A DNA stretch of 64,000 nucleotides from Streptomyces sclerotialus (GCF_040907265.1 NZ_JBFOHP010000002.1:4216001-4280000); one strand, 5' to 3'; numbered from the stretch's first letter, positions 25,916-34,670 are shown. The notes: generated by a model not told the origin, from the sequence alone. Made by a program: numbers and translations.

Positions 25916-25975
25916 CGCATACGGCCGGGTTCTCCCTCGTACGGCCGGACTTTCCCGCGTACGGCGCGACGGCGC

Positions 25976-26782
25976 CTAGCGGATTTCCTTCGGCGGGGTG
26001 CGGTCGGCGTCGACCTTCTCGGTGCGGACCAGCTCGCCCCACACGATGTAGCGGTAGTTCGAGGTGTAGACCGGCGTGCAGGTCGTGAGGGTGATGTAGC
26101 GGCCCGGCTTGGTCCTGCCGGACTCCTTGGGGACCTTGTTCAGCACGTCGACGTTGTACTTGCTGGTCTCCGGCAGGGTCGCGAAGACCTTGTAGACGTA
26201 CCAGCGGTGCTGCGACTCGAAGACGATCGGGTCGCCGTCCTTGAGCTTGTCGATGTTGTGGAACTTGGCGCCGTGCCCGTCGCGGTGCGCGGCGAGCGTG
26301 AAGTTGCCCGTCTTGTCCTGCGGCAGCGCGGACTTGACCGGGTCGGTGTAGTAACCGGCCACGCCATTGTTGAGGATCTTGCTGCTGGTGCCCTTCTTGA
26401 CCAGCACCTCACCGTTCTTCATCGCGGGGACGTGCAGGAAGCCGATGCCGTCCTTGGTGTCCAGCTCCTTCTGCTCCTGGTCCTTGGCGTCGGCCCAGTG
26501 CTGCCGTACCTGGTCGCCCTGGTGGTGCGCCTCACGGTCGGCGAGGACGTTGGTCCACCACAGCGAGTAGGCGACGAAGAGGCCCAGGATCACCCCGGCG
26601 GTGATCAGCAGTTCCCCGATGACGCTGACGACGGCGGCTATCCCGCGCCGCACCTTCCGCGGCGCGGGCTTCGACGCGGTTTTCGACGCCTTCGTGGCGG
26701 ATGTCCCGGACGCCTCGGTGTCCTCAGTTCCCTCGACGCCCTCGACGCCGTCGACGTCCGCGTCGTGTCCGGTGGCAGTCAC
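25976..26782 (-). CDS. class E sortase (first of three)
   Basis: A 268-residue protein with an acidic/Thr/Ser-rich N-terminus, one transmembrane helix (residues 48-70) and an extracytoplasmic sortase domain. The catalytic residues are H166 (AAHRDGHG), C235 (TLTTCTP) and R244. Class E sortases attach proteins carrying an LAxTG sorting signal to the peptidoglycan, including chaplins in Streptomyces. The GTG at 26780-26782 follows AGGGGG 9 bases upstream. It lies 23 bp downstream of a second sortase gene on the same strand. Confidence 0.9.
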   Translation of the reverse strand: MTATGHDADVDGVEGVEGTEDTEASGTSATKASKTASKPAPRKVRRGIAAVVSVIGELLITAGVILGLFVAYSLWWTNVLADREAHHQGDQVRQHWADAKDQEQKELDTKDGIGFLHVPAMKNGEVLVKKGTSSKILNNGVAGYYTDPVKSALPQDKTGNFTLAAHRDGHGAKFHNIDKLKDGDPIVFESQHRWYVYKVFATLPETSKYNVDVLNKVPKESGRTKPGRYITLTTCTPVYTSNYRYIVWGELVRTEKVDADRTPPKEIR

Positions 26783-26805
26783 CGCGTGGTACCCCCTGAT
26801 GGTGC

Positions 26806-28371
26806 TCAGCTGACGAGCGCATCCGGCTTGCCCTTGCTCCGCGGCCGCTCCTCGACCATCTTGCCCCACACGATCATCCGGTAGGTACTGGTGAACTCCG
26901 GGGTGCAGGTGGTCAGCGTGATGTACCGGCCGGGCTTTGTGAAGCCGGAGCCGGGCGGCACCGGGCCGATCACGTCGATGTTGGAGGGCGAGGTCTGCGG
27001 AAGGATGCTCTCCATCTCGTACGTGTAGAAGCGGCTGCGGGTCTCGACGACGATCTTGTCGCCCTTCACCAGCCGGTTGATGTAGCGGAACGGCTCACCG
27101 TGGGTGTTGCGGTGGCCCGCGACGGCGAAGTTGCCGCTCTTGTCCCAGGGCATCGCCGTCTTCAGCTTGCCCTCGCCGTAGTGGCCGACCATGCCGCGGT
27201 CCAGAACCCCGTGCTTGTCGATGCCCTCGGCGATCGGGACCTTCACGTCCAGCTTCGGGATATACATGATCGCGAAGCCCTGGCCGGGCGAGAACGCGCC
27301 CGCCGCCCGCTTGTCCTCCTCGCCGTCCTTGTCCCACTGCTGCTGCAGGTTGTTGGCGGCGCCACCCGCCTGGTTGTGCGCCAGGACGTTGGTCCACCAC
27401 AGCTGGTACGCGACGAACAGCAGCATCAGCACGCCGAGGGTGATGAACGCCTCGCCCGTGATCCGGCTGACGACGACACCGACGCTTTCCTTGCGGGCTC
27501 GCGCGGCCCGGCGTGCGGCGACCCGCGAGGTCGGCGCGGGCTCGGGGGTGGACGGCTCGGCGGCCGGAGCGGCCCGGCGGGCGCGCTTGCCGCCCCGCTT
27601 GGCGGCCTCCTGCGCCGCTCTGCGGCGCGCGGCACGGCCACCGGTCGCCGGAGACGCTGTTTCACGTGAAACAGCGTCCTCGGGCCGTTTCACGGCCTTC
27701 GGGTCCGCCTGCCGCAGCGTCATCGTTTCGTCGTCGGCAGGCAGGGACGGAACGGCCGGTGCGATGACGGTGTCGGCCGCTGCGAGGGCCGCCTCGCCGT
27801 ACGTGGCCGCATCGCCGTACGCGCCGGCGCCGGAGGAGCCCGAGAGGTGCGCCCCGCCGTACGTATCCTCCCGGCCGTAGGCCGACGTCCGGTCGTAGGC
27901 CGACGACTGGTCGTAGGCCGACGACTGGTCGTAGGCCGAAGCCGGGTCAAAGGCCGAGGCCGCATCAGGTGCCGGCACCTGGTCGAGCGCCGGGATCCGG
28001 TCGAAGACGGCGGTCGGCTCGTAGGCCGCAGCCTGCTGGTGGCCGACAGCTTGCCGGTAGCCGGCGGACTGTGAGTACTCGGCGGACTGCTGGTGGTCGG
28101 CAGACTGGGGGTAGCCGAGGGACTGCTGGTGGTCGGCAGGCTGATCGTACGGGCGGGCTGCCTGGTCGTACGCGGTGCCGGCCGCCCGGCTCCGAACCGG
28201 CCCCGGCCCTGCCCCCGGCCCCGGGCCCCGGCCGTCGTCCTGGCCGGGCAGCGGATCCGTGAGGGGATCGCCGAGCTGCCCGACGGCCGCCTCGAACGCG
28301 GCAGAGTCGTCGTACGGATCATGAGGACCGTACGACGACGTGCCTTCGCGCTCGGGGCGGAGCGCGGTCAC
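26806..28371 (-). CDS. class E sortase with long low-complexity N-terminus
   Basis: A 521-residue protein, twice the usual sortase length. Residues 1-290 are disordered: Tyr/Ala/Ser/Asp/Gln-rich, with repeats of AYDQSS and SAGYRQ/SADHQQ types, then basic Arg/Ala stretches. A transmembrane helix (about 303-325) precedes a class E sortase domain with H420 (GHRNTHG), C489 (TLTTCTP) and R498. GTG start in a GTGA overlap with trpG/pabA. A parS site (27659-27672) lies within the coding part and encodes VSRET. The cytoplasmic tail might recruit partners. Confidence 0.88.
   Translation of the reverse strand: MTALRPEREGTSSYGPHDPYDDSAAFEAAVGQLGDPLTDPLPGQDDGRGPGPGAGPGPVRSRAAGTAYDQAARPYDQPADHQQSLGYPQSADHQQSAEYSQSAGYRQAVGHQQAAAYEPTAVFDRIPALDQVPAPDAASAFDPASAYDQSSAYDQSSAYDRTSAYGREDTYGGAHLSGSSGAGAYGDAATYGEAALAAADTVIAPAVPSLPADDETMTLRQADPKAVKRPEDAVSRETASPATGGRAARRRAAQEAAKRGGKRARRAAPAAEPSTPEPAPTSRVAARRAARARKESVGVVVSRITGEAFITLGVLMLLFVAYQLWWTNVLAHNQAGGAANNLQQQWDKDGEEDKRAAGAFSPGQGFAIMYIPKLDVKVPIAEGIDKHGVLDRGMVGHYGEGKLKTAMPWDKSGNFAVAGHRNTHGEPFRYINRLVKGDKIVVETRSRFYTYEMESILPQTSPSNIDVIGPVPPGSGFTKPGRYITLTTCTPEFTSTYRMIVWGKMVEERPRSKGKPDALVS
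27659..27672. promoter_or_regulatory. parS: parS site (inside the second sortase gene)
   Basis: Perfect GTTTCACGTGAAAC within the low-complexity N-terminal part of the sortase gene, read in frame as Val-Ser-Arg-Glu-Thr. Confidence 0.93.
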
Positions 28372-29006
28372 GCGCCGGCCTTGCCGACCACCGGGGCGAG
28401 CCCCGTCGAACGCTCCACAGCTCCCTCGTCACCGCACTCGACCAGCCAGTTGGCGAGCATTCCGTGGCCCCACTCGGTGAGCACCGACTCCGGGTGGAAC
28501 TGCACGCCCTCGACGGGTAGTTCGCGGTGCCGGACACCCATCACCAGGCCGGTCTCCGTCCAGGCGGTGACCTCCAGCTCGGCCGGCAGGGTGTCCCGTT
28601 CGACCGACAGGGAGTGGTACCGGGTGGCCGTGAACGGCGTGGGCAGTCCCTGGAACACGCCCTTGTGCTCGTGCGTCACCAGGGACGTCTTGCCGTGCAG
28701 CAGCTCGGGCGCGCGGCCGACGACGCCGCCGTACGCCACCGCCATGGACTGCATGCCCAGGCAGACACCGAAGACCGGTACGCCGGTGTCCGCGCAGTGC
28801 CGCACCATGTCGATGCAGACGCCGGCCTGCTCGGGCGCGCCCGGGCCCGGCGAGAGCAGGACGCCGTCGAAGCCGTCCTGGGCGTGCCCCGGCTCCACCT
28901 CGTCGTTGCGCCGCACCTCGCACTCGGCACCGAGCTGGTAGAGGTACTGGACGAGGTTGAAGACGAAGCTGTCGTAGTTGTCGACGACGAGGATCTTCGC
29001 GCTCAT
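28368..29006 (-). CDS. pabA: class I glutamine amidotransferase (TrpG/PabA)
   Basis: A 212-residue glutaminase subunit. ILVVDNYDSFVFNLVQYLYQ is the signature start, C82 in FGVCLGMQSM is the nucleophile, and VQFHPESVLTE supplies the His/Glu of the triad. It supplies ammonia to an anthranilate or 4-amino-4-deoxychorismate synthase; no TrpE/PabB partner is in the window. ATG in an ATGA overlap with the small membrane protein gene upstream, and its stop overlaps the second sortase start. The linkage to sortase, CrgA and PknB genes is a conserved actinobacterial layout with no clear metabolic reason. TrpG and PabA cannot be distinguished here. Confidence 0.9.
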   Translation of the reverse strand: MSAKILVVDNYDSFVFNLVQYLYQLGAECEVRRNDEVEPGHAQDGFDGVLLSPGPGAPEQAGVCIDMVRHCADTGVPVFGVCLGMQSMAVAYGGVVGRAPELLHGKTSLVTHEHKGVFQGLPTPFTATRYHSLSVERDTLPAELEVTAWTETGLVMGVRHRELPVEGVQFHPESVLTEWGHGMLANWLVECGDEGAVERSTGLAPVVGKAGA

Positions 29007-29179
29007 CGGACGGCCTCCATTCCCTGGTCCACCGTGACGTCGTTGAAGGGGAGCAGCGGCTCCGCCCACGGAAAGACGTACTGGAAGAGCAGGAAGACGA
29101 TCGCCAGCACGAGCACGAGCGAGATCAGTGCCTTCACCCATACGTTGCCCGGCAGATGCCGCCAGATCCAGCCGTACAT
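29003..29179 (-). CDS. small single-pass membrane protein
   Basis: A 58-residue protein: MYGWIWRHLPG, then a transmembrane helix (about residues 16-37, ALISLVLVLAIVFLLFQYVF), then PWAEPLLPFNDVTVD. The ATG at 29177-29179 has an AGGGA site; a longer form starting at 29203 is possible. Its stop overlaps the pabA start by an ATGA. This tiny protein recurs at the same place in actinobacteria; its function is unknown. It might help membrane association of the sortases or PabA, which is speculation. Confidence 0.82.
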   Translation of the reverse strand: MYGWIWRHLPGNVWVKALISLVLVLAIVFLLFQYVFPWAEPLLPFNDVTVDQGMEAVR

Positions 29180-29250
29180 GCCGTCCCTACTTGCCGATGC
29201 CAATGGTCATTTGCCCTACCAGAGTACGGGGCGAGTCCTGGCGGTGGGGC

Positions 29251-30003
29251 TCAGCTGCGCAATGCCGGCGGACGTCCCTCGGCCACGGGCGCGGTGGCGT
29301 CCAGGTGCGCCCAGGCGATGAGCCGGTGGCTGTGCCCCCACTCCGGCTCGCAGGTCGTAAGGGTGAGGTAACGGCCGGGGCCGTCGTAGCCGGATTTGCG
29401 CGGTACGGGATCGATGACCCCGATGTCGCCGGGGAGGGTGCGGTAGGGCCGCTTGTCGATGCGGTACGTGAACCAGGTCGTGCCGTCGCTGATCACGACC
29501 GGGTCGCCGGGCCGCAGCCGCGGGAAGTCCTTGAACGGGTCGCCGTAGGTGCGACGGTGGCCGGCGACGGCGAAGTTGCCGGTGGCGCCGAGCCGGGCGG
29601 TGCGGGCGTAGTGGCCGAGGCCCTTCTTCAGGGTGTCGGTGGCGGTGCCCTCCAGGACGGGCTTGGCCCAGTCGCGGCCGAAGCGCGGGATGTACATGAC
29701 GGCGAAAGGCCGGCCGTCCTGATAGGCGGGCTGCGGCGGCGGGCCTTCGCCCTGCGCCTGGCCGCTGTCCCCCGACGTGCCCGCTGACCGGCCGGCGTCC
29801 GGCGACTGCCCGCCGGGGTGGGGCGAAGCGGTCGCGGCCGGGCCCGTGGACCAGCGTTCCTGCAGCGCGCCGAGTTCGCCGTCCATGGCGCTGTCGGCGC
29901 GCACGCCCGTCCAGAAGAGCAGGTAGAGCACGAAGAGGACGATCAGACTGCCGACGGTGAGGCACAGTTCGCTGAAGGTCCTGACGATCCACCGCACGGT
30001 CAT
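29251..30003 (-). CDS. class E sortase (third)
   Basis: A 250-residue protein with an N-terminal transmembrane helix (about residues 13-33, CLTVGSLIVLFVLYLLFWTG), a Gly/Ser/Gln-rich spacer and a sortase domain with H149 (AGHRRTYG), C218 (TLTTCEPEW) and R227. It is shorter at the N-terminus than the second sortase. It keeps the same 69-residue spacing between His and Cys as the other two, which points to gene duplication within the cluster. A GGGAGGGAC ribosome site precedes the ATG. Confidence 0.9.
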   Translation of the reverse strand: MTVRWIVRTFSELCLTVGSLIVLFVLYLLFWTGVRADSAMDGELGALQERWSTGPAATASPHPGGQSPDAGRSAGTSGDSGQAQGEGPPPQPAYQDGRPFAVMYIPRFGRDWAKPVLEGTATDTLKKGLGHYARTARLGATGNFAVAGHRRTYGDPFKDFPRLRPGDPVVISDGTTWFTYRIDKRPYRTLPGDIGVIDPVPRKSGYDGPGRYLTLTTCEPEWGHSHRLIAWAHLDATAPVAEGRPPALRS

Positions 30004-30087
30004 GCCGGTCCCTCCCGCCCGTCACCCGGCCACCGCCCCCACGGAGCTCCGCGCCCCGCCCTCGGCGCTCCGGCGCGCTGCCGCGCG

Positions 30088-30858
30088 CTACGGCTGCACA
30101 GGCTGTGCGTAGTGGAGATCCACTGTGCCGGAGTAGCCCGGCAGAGTCATCGCCCCACGCGGCTCGACTTTCCAGCCGAGTCCGTACGCGTCGACGTACT
30201 GGAGGTAGTTCTGGATCGCCGGGGAGGCGTTGAGCGCGTCGGACAGCGCCTGGCGGTCGCCCACGGCGGTGACGGTGTAGGGCGGGGAGTAGACGCGGCC
30301 CTGGAGGATCAGGGTGTTGCCGACGCAGCGGACCGCGCTGGTGGAGATCAGCCGCTGGTCCATGACCTTGATGCCCTTGGCGCCGCCCTGCCACAGGGCG
30401 TTGACCACGGCCTGCAGGTCCTGCTGGTGGATGACCAGGTCGTTGGGCTGCGGCTCGGGCACGCCGGGGATCTTGGCGGTGGCGTTGGGCGGCGCGTCGG
30501 TGAGGGTGACGGTCAGGCCCTGCCCTGACACCTTCTTCGTACCGGCGTTCTTCTCCAGCGCCTGGAGCCGGGCCTTGTCGGCGTCGGTGCTGCCGCTGTC
30601 CTCGTCGGCGAGACGGTCGACGTCGGAGCGGAGGGAGGCGTTGCGCTCGTCCTGGATCTTGTTCTTCTGGCTGTGGTCCTGGATGAGGTCCGACAGCCGC
30701 AGCATGGAGTCGTCCGAGCGCAGGTTCGTGCCGCGTGCCGTGTCGAAGCTGATCCAGAAGAGCAGACCGGCCAGCGCGAAGACGGCGAGCGTCAACAGGC
30801 GTACGGGGCGCAGCCGCGGACGCGAACGGCGGCCGGAGGAGTCAGCGGAATTGCTCAA
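30088..30858 (-). CDS. DUF881 family membrane protein
   Basis: A 256-residue protein with a basic N-terminus, one transmembrane helix (about residues 21-38), a coiled-coil-like stretch ([21 protein letters not shown]) and a C-terminal DUF881 domain ([43 protein letters not shown]). Related proteins (YlxW/YlxX) lie near division genes, and here it is divergent from crgA. The start codon is TTG at 30856-30858, preceded by AAGGAG. A septal or cell envelope role is inferred. Confidence 0.86.
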   Translation of the reverse strand: MSNSADSSGRRSRPRLRPVRLLTLAVFALAGLLFWISFDTARGTNLRSDDSMLRLSDLIQDHSQKNKIQDERNASLRSDVDRLADEDSGSTDADKARLQALEKNAGTKKVSGQGLTVTLTDAPPNATAKIPGVPEPQPNDLVIHQQDLQAVVNALWQGGAKGIKVMDQRLISTSAVRCVGNTLILQGRVYSPPYTVTAVGDRQALSDALNASPAIQNYLQYVDAYGLGWKVEPRGAMTLPGYSGTVDLHYAQPVQP

Positions 30859-31003
30859 CGTACCCTTACTCCTTACGACGCCGCGGAAGCACTACGCTAA
30901 CGGACGCCCGGGGGGAGCACCCGATCCCCGACGCCCCCCGACCGGCGCCAGCCGTTGTACTACATCCGCGCGGTTACGCAGCGCATCGACAGGAGAGTTC
31001 CTC

Positions 31004-31261
31004 GTGCCGAAGTCACGGATCCGCAAGAAGGACGACTTCACGCCGCCGCCGGCGAAGCAGACCAGTTCGATCAAGCTGAACTCAGGGCGGGGCTGGGTGG
31101 CTCCGCTGATGCTGGCGATGTTCATGATCGGCCTGGCCTGGATCGTGTGCTTCTACGTGACCGAGGGCGATCTGCCGATCAAGTCGATGGGCAACTGGAA
31201 CATCGTCGCCGGCTTCGGCTTCATCGCGGTGGGCTTCGGCGTCTCCACCCAGTGGAAGTAG
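31004..31261 (+). CDS. crgA: cell division protein CrgA
   Basis: An 85-residue protein: a conserved basic start [15 protein letters not shown], two transmembrane helices (about 32-52 and 63-80) and a short C-terminus ending VSTQWK. CrgA is an actinobacterial divisome protein that in Streptomyces influences FtsZ-ring timing in aerial hyphae. The GTG at 31004 follows an AGGAGAG site. It is alone on the plus strand between DUF881 and the rhomboid gene, and a 494-bp intergenic region follows. Confidence 0.95.
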   Translation: MPKSRIRKKDDFTPPPAKQTSSIKLNSGRGWVAPLMLAMFMIGLAWIVCFYVTEGDLPIKSMGNWNIVAGFGFIAVGFGVSTQWK

Positions 31262-31755
31262 CCCCGGCCCGTACGCCGGTCCTGCCTCCGGTCAGCTCCC
31301 CGGGCTGAGCTCCGGTCCCGTATCGGCGTGGCCTGATTCCCACGCTGTGCGCAAGCTGTACCCAAGGCCATCCACACGGTTATCCACAGCCGGGGAAAAC
31401 TTCAGAAGATCTGTGGATAACCCCTGTGGGGTTGACGCCGGTCACACCGGTGGCACGGCTGCCGGAGGCCCGGTACCACCGTGCTGTACTGGGAAAACGT
31501 CCCTGCAGTGGGCCCCCTTGCCGGGATTCTGCACGGTGCGCACAGGGGCCGACACGAGCTGTGGACAAGTGAACGGCCGGTCACTCTCCACGGGGCGCCC
31601 TGTGCGTAATCGGACTCCCCCCGCGCGTCAGCGGGTGCCCCTGTGTGGCGGAAAAGGTCCTCAGGGGCATGACGCATCTGATGGCGCAGTGGTGCACTGC
31701 GGGACGGGAGCGTCTCAGCCGGTGAGCTGGACGGTCCAGCCCGGAGCTGGACGGT
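31262..31755. other. intergenic region with a DnaA-box cluster
   Basis: A 494-bp region between crgA and the end of the rhomboid gene. It contains TTATCCACA at 31380-31388, its inverted partner TGTGGATAA at 31412-31420 and TGTGGACAA at 31560-31568, all exact matches to strong DnaA boxes. A weaker CCATCCACA lies at 31368-31376. It also holds part of the rhomboid 3' repeat (31721-31777). No gene is seen. A DnaA-titrating or regulatory role is inferred. Confidence 0.65.
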
Positions 31756-31777
31756 TCAGCCCGTGAGCTGGACGGTG
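31721..31777. repeat. three-copy direct repeat at the rhomboid gene 3' end
   Basis: The core GAGCTGGACGGTTCAGCCC-like unit (GAGCTGGACGGT) occurs three times, at about 31724, 31744 and 31765. The last copy encodes the C-terminal VQLTG of the rhomboid protein; the other two lie just beyond its stop codon, so the gene end appears to have been duplicated twice. Confidence 0.75.
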
Positions 31778-32685
31778 CGGAACCACACCACCGCGACGAT
31801 CACCAGCAGCGCCAGTACGCAGGCACCGGCCTGGACGAGGTTCCGGCGGCCGCGCGGCGCGTGCACCATCGCGTACGTCAGCGCTCCGCCCACCACCAGA
31901 CCGCCCACGTGTGCCTGCCAGGCGATGTTCGGCCACAGGAACGTGAAGACGAGGTTGATGCCGAGCAGGATCAGCACCGGCTTCATGTCGTGGTTCAGCC
32001 GGCGGAGCAGCACGGCCGTGGCGCCCAGCAGCCCGAAGACCGCGCCGGACGCGCCCAGCGACGGCTGGTTCTGCGCGGCGAGCAGGTACGACAGGGCGCT
32101 GCCGCCCAGCCCGGCGAGGAAGTACACCGCGAGGAACCTGACCCGGCCGAGCGCCGCCTCCAGTGGAGGCCCCAGCCACCACAGCGAGAGCATGTTGAAC
32201 GCGAAGTGCATGAGCTGCTCGTGCAGGAACATCGCGGTGAGCAGGCGGTACCACTGGCCGTCCGCGACCCCGACCACGCGCAGGGCGCCGGGGTCGAAGG
32301 CCCGGCCGACCAGGTCCAGTGCGTTGACGAACGGGTCCTGGTAGACCAGGGCGGCCACGAGGACCGCGGCGTTGACGCCGATGAGGACCTTGGTGAGCAG
32401 CCGCGGGTCGGCGGTCAGCGCACCGCCGGCGACCGTACGGGGCCGGTTCGCGCCCGGCGCGTGGCCCGTGCCGCTGCCGTCGCGTACGCACTCCGGGCAC
32501 TGGAAGCCGACCGAGGCGCTGACCATGCACTCCGGGCAGATCGGCCGTTCACAGCGGGTGCAGCTGATGCCGGTGGCCCGGTCGGGGTGGCGATAGCAGC
32601 CGGGCGTACCGTCTCCGCCCTCCGGCGAACCGTTCCCGCCCCGGGCGTCCTGCGGTTCCTGCGGATTGCCTGCCGCCTGCTCCAT
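31756..32685 (-). CDS. rhomboid-family intramembrane serine protease with zinc-ribbon N-terminus
   Basis: A 309-residue protein. Residues 29-66 carry a B-box-like Cys/His cluster (CYRHPDRATGISCTRCERPI and CPEC pairs) likely to bind zinc. A rhomboid domain with about seven helices follows: the RLLTAMFLHEQLMHFAFNML helix, the catalytic Ser in GASGAVFGLLGA, and the catalytic His in AHVGGLVVGG. It cleaves membrane proteins within the bilayer; the substrate is not known. ATG with a GAGGGGTAG site. Confidence 0.92.
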   Translation of the reverse strand: MEQAAGNPQEPQDARGGNGSPEGGDGTPGCYRHPDRATGISCTRCERPICPECMVSASVGFQCPECVRDGSGTGHAPGANRPRTVAGGALTADPRLLTKVLIGVNAAVLVAALVYQDPFVNALDLVGRAFDPGALRVVGVADGQWYRLLTAMFLHEQLMHFAFNMLSLWWLGPPLEAALGRVRFLAVYFLAGLGGSALSYLLAAQNQPSLGASGAVFGLLGATAVLLRRLNHDMKPVLILLGINLVFTFLWPNIAWQAHVGGLVVGGALTYAMVHAPRGRRNLVQAGACVLALLVIVAVVWFRTVQLTG

Positions 32686-32729
32686 CGCTACCCCTCGTCC
32701 TCACTGGCCCGCGGCACTGACAAGCTGCG

Positions 32730-32760
32730 CGCCCCGCCTGGTCTACGACCGGGCGGGGCG
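32730..32760 (-). terminator. hairpin between the cyclophilin and rhomboid genes
   Basis: A 9-bp GC stem (CGCCCCGCC/GGCGGGGCG) with an inner GGTC/GACC pairing. It lies downstream of the minus-strand cyclophilin gene. Confidence 0.6.
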
Positions 32761-32835
32761 TCATGGTTCCACGCCGCCCGCGGCCGGCCGCGGGCAGGGG
32801 TGACCGGACAGTGCCGGCACCTCGTCGCCGAGGCT

Positions 32836-33363
32836 TCAGCGGGTCTCGATGACGACCTGCTCGATGACGACGTCGTTCACCGGGCGGTCGGTGCGCGGGT
32901 TCGTCTGGGTGGTCGCGATGGTGTCCACGACCTTCTTGCTGGCCTCGTTGGTGACCTCACCGAAGATGGTGTGCTTGCCGGTCAGCCACGTGGTGGGGGA
33001 CACCGTGACGAAGAACTGCGAGCCGTTGGTGCCCGGGCCGGCGTTGGCCATGGCCAGCAGGTACGGCTTGTTGAACGACAGGTCCGGGTGGAACTCGTCG
33101 GCGAACTCGTAGCCGGGGCCACCGGTGCCGTTGCCCAGCGGGTCGCCGCCCTGGATCATGAAGCCTTCGATGACCCGGTGGAAGACGGTGCCGTCGTACA
33201 GCTTGTCCGTGGACTTCTTCCCGGTCGCCGGGTGCGTCCACTCGCGCTCGCCCTTGGCGAGTTCGACGAAGTTCTTGACCGTCTTCGGGGCGTGGTTCGG
33301 CAGAAGCCGAATCTCGATGTCGCCCTGGTTGGTCTTCAGGGTGGCGTAGAGCTGCTCAGCCAC
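32836..33363 (-). CDS. ppiA: cyclophilin-type peptidyl-prolyl cis-trans isomerase
   Basis: A 175-residue cytosolic cyclophilin with no signal peptide. Active-site elements are FHRVIEGFMIQGGDP (catalytic Arg, Phe and Gln), NGSQFFVT and LTGKHTIFGEV. It speeds proline isomerisation in folding proteins. GTG start with GAAGGTAG upstream. It stands alone on the minus strand. Confidence 0.94.
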   Translation of the reverse strand: MAEQLYATLKTNQGDIEIRLLPNHAPKTVKNFVELAKGEREWTHPATGKKSTDKLYDGTVFHRVIEGFMIQGGDPLGNGTGGPGYEFADEFHPDLSFNKPYLLAMANAGPGTNGSQFFVTVSPTTWLTGKHTIFGEVTNEASKKVVDTIATTQTNPRTDRPVNDVVIEQVVIETR

Positions 33364-33808
33364 GATCTACCTTCCATAAGTCTTCACTGACGGTTCCCGA
33401 TCCTCGCACGAACGCCCGCGCCCGTCCCCCGCGCGCCACCTAGCGACCGAGGTTCGCACTGATTTCCCACCTCCCTGGGGTTTCCCCCTCCCCGCAGCGG
33501 GGACCCGTACATTCCGGTCCGGGCGGCGGTCTTCGGCCACTACCGGCCGGATCGGCAGGAAACTCAGACAGGGGGCGAGAAACCGCCGAATCGCGATACC
33601 GCGGCCGGAAGCCGCCGAAGCGGCGCGCGCCACGCCGAACCGTGGCATTGTCATCACAAGCGCCCGAAGTCCGCATTGACCCGGATGCCCGCCAGCACAT
33701 GCCGTTCGTCCACCGCACAGGCATGATCTGCAAGCGGGCGGACAGGCGATACAGCAGACGTGGGCGAACGCCCCCGAGCCCGGACACGCCACCGATGAGG
33801 AGGATCTC
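33364..33808. other. intergenic region, no gene seen
   Basis: A 445-bp region between the divergent ppiA and DUF5324 genes. Frames on the minus strand are open only because of high GC and lack conserved residues or ribosome sites. It should contain both promoters; no clear consensus was identified. GATGAGGAGGATCTC just before the DUF5324 gene is its ribosome site. Confidence 0.6.
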
Positions 33809-34522
33809 GTGACCCGCAAGGACAGCGTGCGCGCCGCGACCGGCACCGCCAAGGACAGCGTGCGGCACGCCGCGGAAGTGGTGGCTCCGTATGCCGGCAC
33901 GGCCAAGGACACCGCCGTGCACCTCACGCACGAGGCGCGCAGCAAGCTGGCTCCCAAGGTGGCCGAGGCCGCGCACCAGGCCCGTCACCAGTACGACGCG
34001 CGGCTGCAGCCCCGTCTGGAGAGCGCCCGCGGCGCACTGCCCCCGAAGGTGGACGCCGCCGCGACCAAGGCCGCGGCCCGCACCCGTAAGGCCGCCCGGC
34101 AGGCCACCGACTACACCGCGCCGCGCGTGGAGAAGGCCGTGCGCAGTGCCCGTGCGGCGGCGGAGCCCGCCCGCGAGGAGGCCATGCTGCGCGGTGGCGC
34201 CGCGCTGGCCGCACTGCGCGGTCAGGTCACCGCCGCAGAGATCGAGAAGCTCGCCAGGAAGCGCCGCCGCCGGGCCCGGACCGGCAAGGCCTTCAAGCGG
34301 TTCGCGCTGGTCGGCATCCTCGCCGGCGGTGCGTACGCCGCGTGGAAGTGGTGGGACAAGCAGGCCAACCCGGACTGGCTGGTCGAGCCGCCCGCCGCGA
34401 CCGAGGTCGGCGAGCGCACGCCGCTGAGCGCCGTGGACGGCAGCCCCGGCGCGGTCCTGGACCCCGAGGTCCAGGCGAAGCAGGCGGAGTCCGAGGCGGA
34501 CGAGCGTGGCGGCCGCCCGTAG
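33809..34522 (+). CDS. DUF5324 family protein
   Basis: A 237-residue Ala/Lys/Arg-rich protein, mostly amphipathic helix with repeated AKDSVR/AKDTAVH and KAAARTRKAARQA units (apolipoprotein/LEA-like). One transmembrane helix lies near residues 171-187 (FALVGILAGGAYAAWKW) and an acidic tail follows. It matches DUF5324, which is restricted to Streptomyces and relatives. Function unknown; a membrane-tethered stress or envelope-associated role is possible. GTG start. Confidence 0.82.
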   Translation: MTRKDSVRAATGTAKDSVRHAAEVVAPYAGTAKDTAVHLTHEARSKLAPKVAEAAHQARHQYDARLQPRLESARGALPPKVDAAATKAAARTRKAARQATDYTAPRVEKAVRSARAAAEPAREEAMLRGGAALAALRGQVTAAEIEKLARKRRRRARTGKAFKRFALVGILAGGAYAAWKWWDKQANPDWLVEPPAATEVGERTPLSAVDGSPGAVLDPEVQAKQAESEADERGGRP

Positions 34523-34550
34523 GACGGCCGGCCGCGGTCCCGTCCCGCAA

Positions 34551-34588
34551 AGAAAAGCCCTCCGAACGCGTTTCCGCAGTTCGGAGGG
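34551..34588. terminator. terminator between DUF5324 gene and tRNA-Ala
   Basis: Stem CCCTCCGAAC/GTTCGGAGGG (34558-34567/34579-34588) with an 11-nt loop. It is followed by T-rich sequence on both strands (CTTTTC on minus, TGTTTTC on plus), so it works for both converging genes. Confidence 0.85.
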
Positions 34589-34597
34589 TGTTTTCTG

Positions 34598-34670
34598 TGG
34601 AGCCTAGGGGAGTCGAACCCCTGACATCTGCCATGCAAAGACAGCGCTCTACCAACTGAGCTAAGGCCCC
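34598..34670 (-). tRNA. tRNA-Ala (anticodon TGC)
   Basis: 73 nt. Acceptor GGGGCCT/AGGCTCC with one G-U pair, discriminator A, D-arm TTAGCTCAGTTGGTAGAGC, anticodon loop TTTGCAT and T-arm GGGGTTCGACTCCCC. CCA is not encoded. Confidence 0.97.
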
